A stretch of DNA of 7,091 nt from positions 1 through 7,091 of the forward strand of contig PWPY01000274.1 in assembly GCA_003558575.1 (NCBI GenBank), in the 5' to 3' direction. The position numbers and the translations under genes were made by a program. The DNA comes from Desulfonatronovibrio sp. Its GTDB lineage: Bacteria; Desulfobacterota; Desulfovibrionia; Desulfovibrionales; Desulfonatronovibrionaceae. Positions 6,776 through 7,091 of the stretch are shown piece after piece. Within the stretch, counting starts at the first letter, position 1; each line of letters starts with the position of its first letter. The notes below the pieces were generated by a model. It did no database searches, had not been told where the DNA came from, and worked only from the letters and a program-made list of their open reading frames with translations.

Positions 6776-7081
6776 GTCGGTTCTCGACATTTTCCTACTT
6801 GAAATACCAGATATTTCTCTTAAATGCTCTGCCTCTCGGTTTTTCTTACCTATTTCGATGTTGTGCATTATAGTTCTATATCCCAAGTCACCTATTGCGT
6901 AGGTGGCACCAAACACACCGAATTTGGCGATTCCAATGGCGTATAAACCAAGTTGCATTGCGGTGGCAACCCTTCTTTGTCTTAATCTGTTATTACTATA
7001 AGAACCAACGAGTTCGTTAGCCATTCTTGCTTGGCGAATACCCAAACCAATTTTTGCCATTGATTTGAAGTTAATTTTCAT
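6761..7081 (-). CDS. Small hydrophobic-segment protein of the tail operon, function unknown (106 aa)
   Basis: I do not recognise this protein. It is 106 residues, basic at the N-terminus (K2, K6, K10, R16, R19) and in the cluster R32-R37. A hydrophobic, glycine- and alanine-rich stretch follows at about residues 38-66 (AMQLGLYAIG... FGVFGATYAIG), interrupted by one lysine at 53. The C-terminal 40 residues are charged and probably soluble. It could be a single-pass membrane or membrane-associated protein, or a small structural protein with a buried helix. It directly precedes the hub gene; in many phages of Gram-positive hosts that slot is taken by a distal tail protein, but the size and composition here do not fit one. 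Its TGA stop overlaps the GTG start of the hub. The ATG at 7081 has a GAGAA upstream at a loose distance. The frame stays open to the window edge, so a start further upstream cannot be excluded. Confidence 0.7.
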   Translation of the reverse strand: MKINFKSMAKIGLGIRQARMANELVGSYSNNRLRQRRVATAMQLGLYAIGIAKFGVFGATYAIGDLGYRTIMHNIEIGKKNREAEHLREISGISSRKMSRTDGGYL

Positions 7082-7091
7082 TGTGTTCTCG

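Overview
The window is a densely packed piece of tail-module DNA from a tailed phage or prophage. All four genes I can support lie on the minus strand and read from the right end of the window to the left. Moderate-to-low GC (about 25-60% in hand-counted 60-base lines, mostly 33-50%), purine-rich ribosome binding sites and proteins that look like the baseplate hub and baseplate upper protein of Gram-positive phages suggest a Bacillota (Firmicutes) host. That host assignment is inference.

Layout in the direction of transcription: (1) 7081-6761, a 106-residue protein with one glycine-rich hydrophobic stretch, not recognised. (2) 6764-4146, an 872-residue tail hub / tail-associated-like protein that starts with GTG inside the stop codon of gene 1. 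(3) 4165-3917, an 82-residue protein with two predicted membrane segments, whose ribosome binding site and start lie inside the end of gene 2. (4) 3912 to beyond base 1, a very long tail fibre or tailspike gene of at least 1304 codons, open at its 3' end. It starts 4 bases after gene 3 ends. There is essentially no intergenic DNA, so the set looks like one translationally coupled operon. No promoter, terminator, RNA gene, insertion sequence or CRISPR array was seen.

Gene 4 dominates the window. Read in order it has: a baseplate-upper-protein-like N-terminal domain (residues about 1-167); a fibre section with degenerate 'G-N-L-D-M-x-x-N-x-I-x-N-V' repeats (about 185-558); a small linker domain; and a tailspike-like part opening with a 'VGNEKDFETLNEAL' entry motif at about residue 708, interrupted by a separate small beta domain at about 785-884, then a parallel beta-helix with clear 22-23 residue rungs at about 1048-1160. 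The tailspike part (bases about 205-2205) is about 45-62% GC in sampled lines. The DNA next to it is about 32-35% on the right and about 25% on the left. This points to modular exchange inside a single reading frame.

Working model: the hub closes the distal end of the tail tube, gene 4 docks on the baseplate through its N-terminus and carries the host-recognition (possibly glycan-binding or glycan-cleaving) spike, and the small membrane protein between them has an unknown role (holin-like topology). No wholly new system is evident. The most notable points are the mosaic structure of the spike gene, an internal duplication in the hub, and the membrane protein placed between two structural genes.
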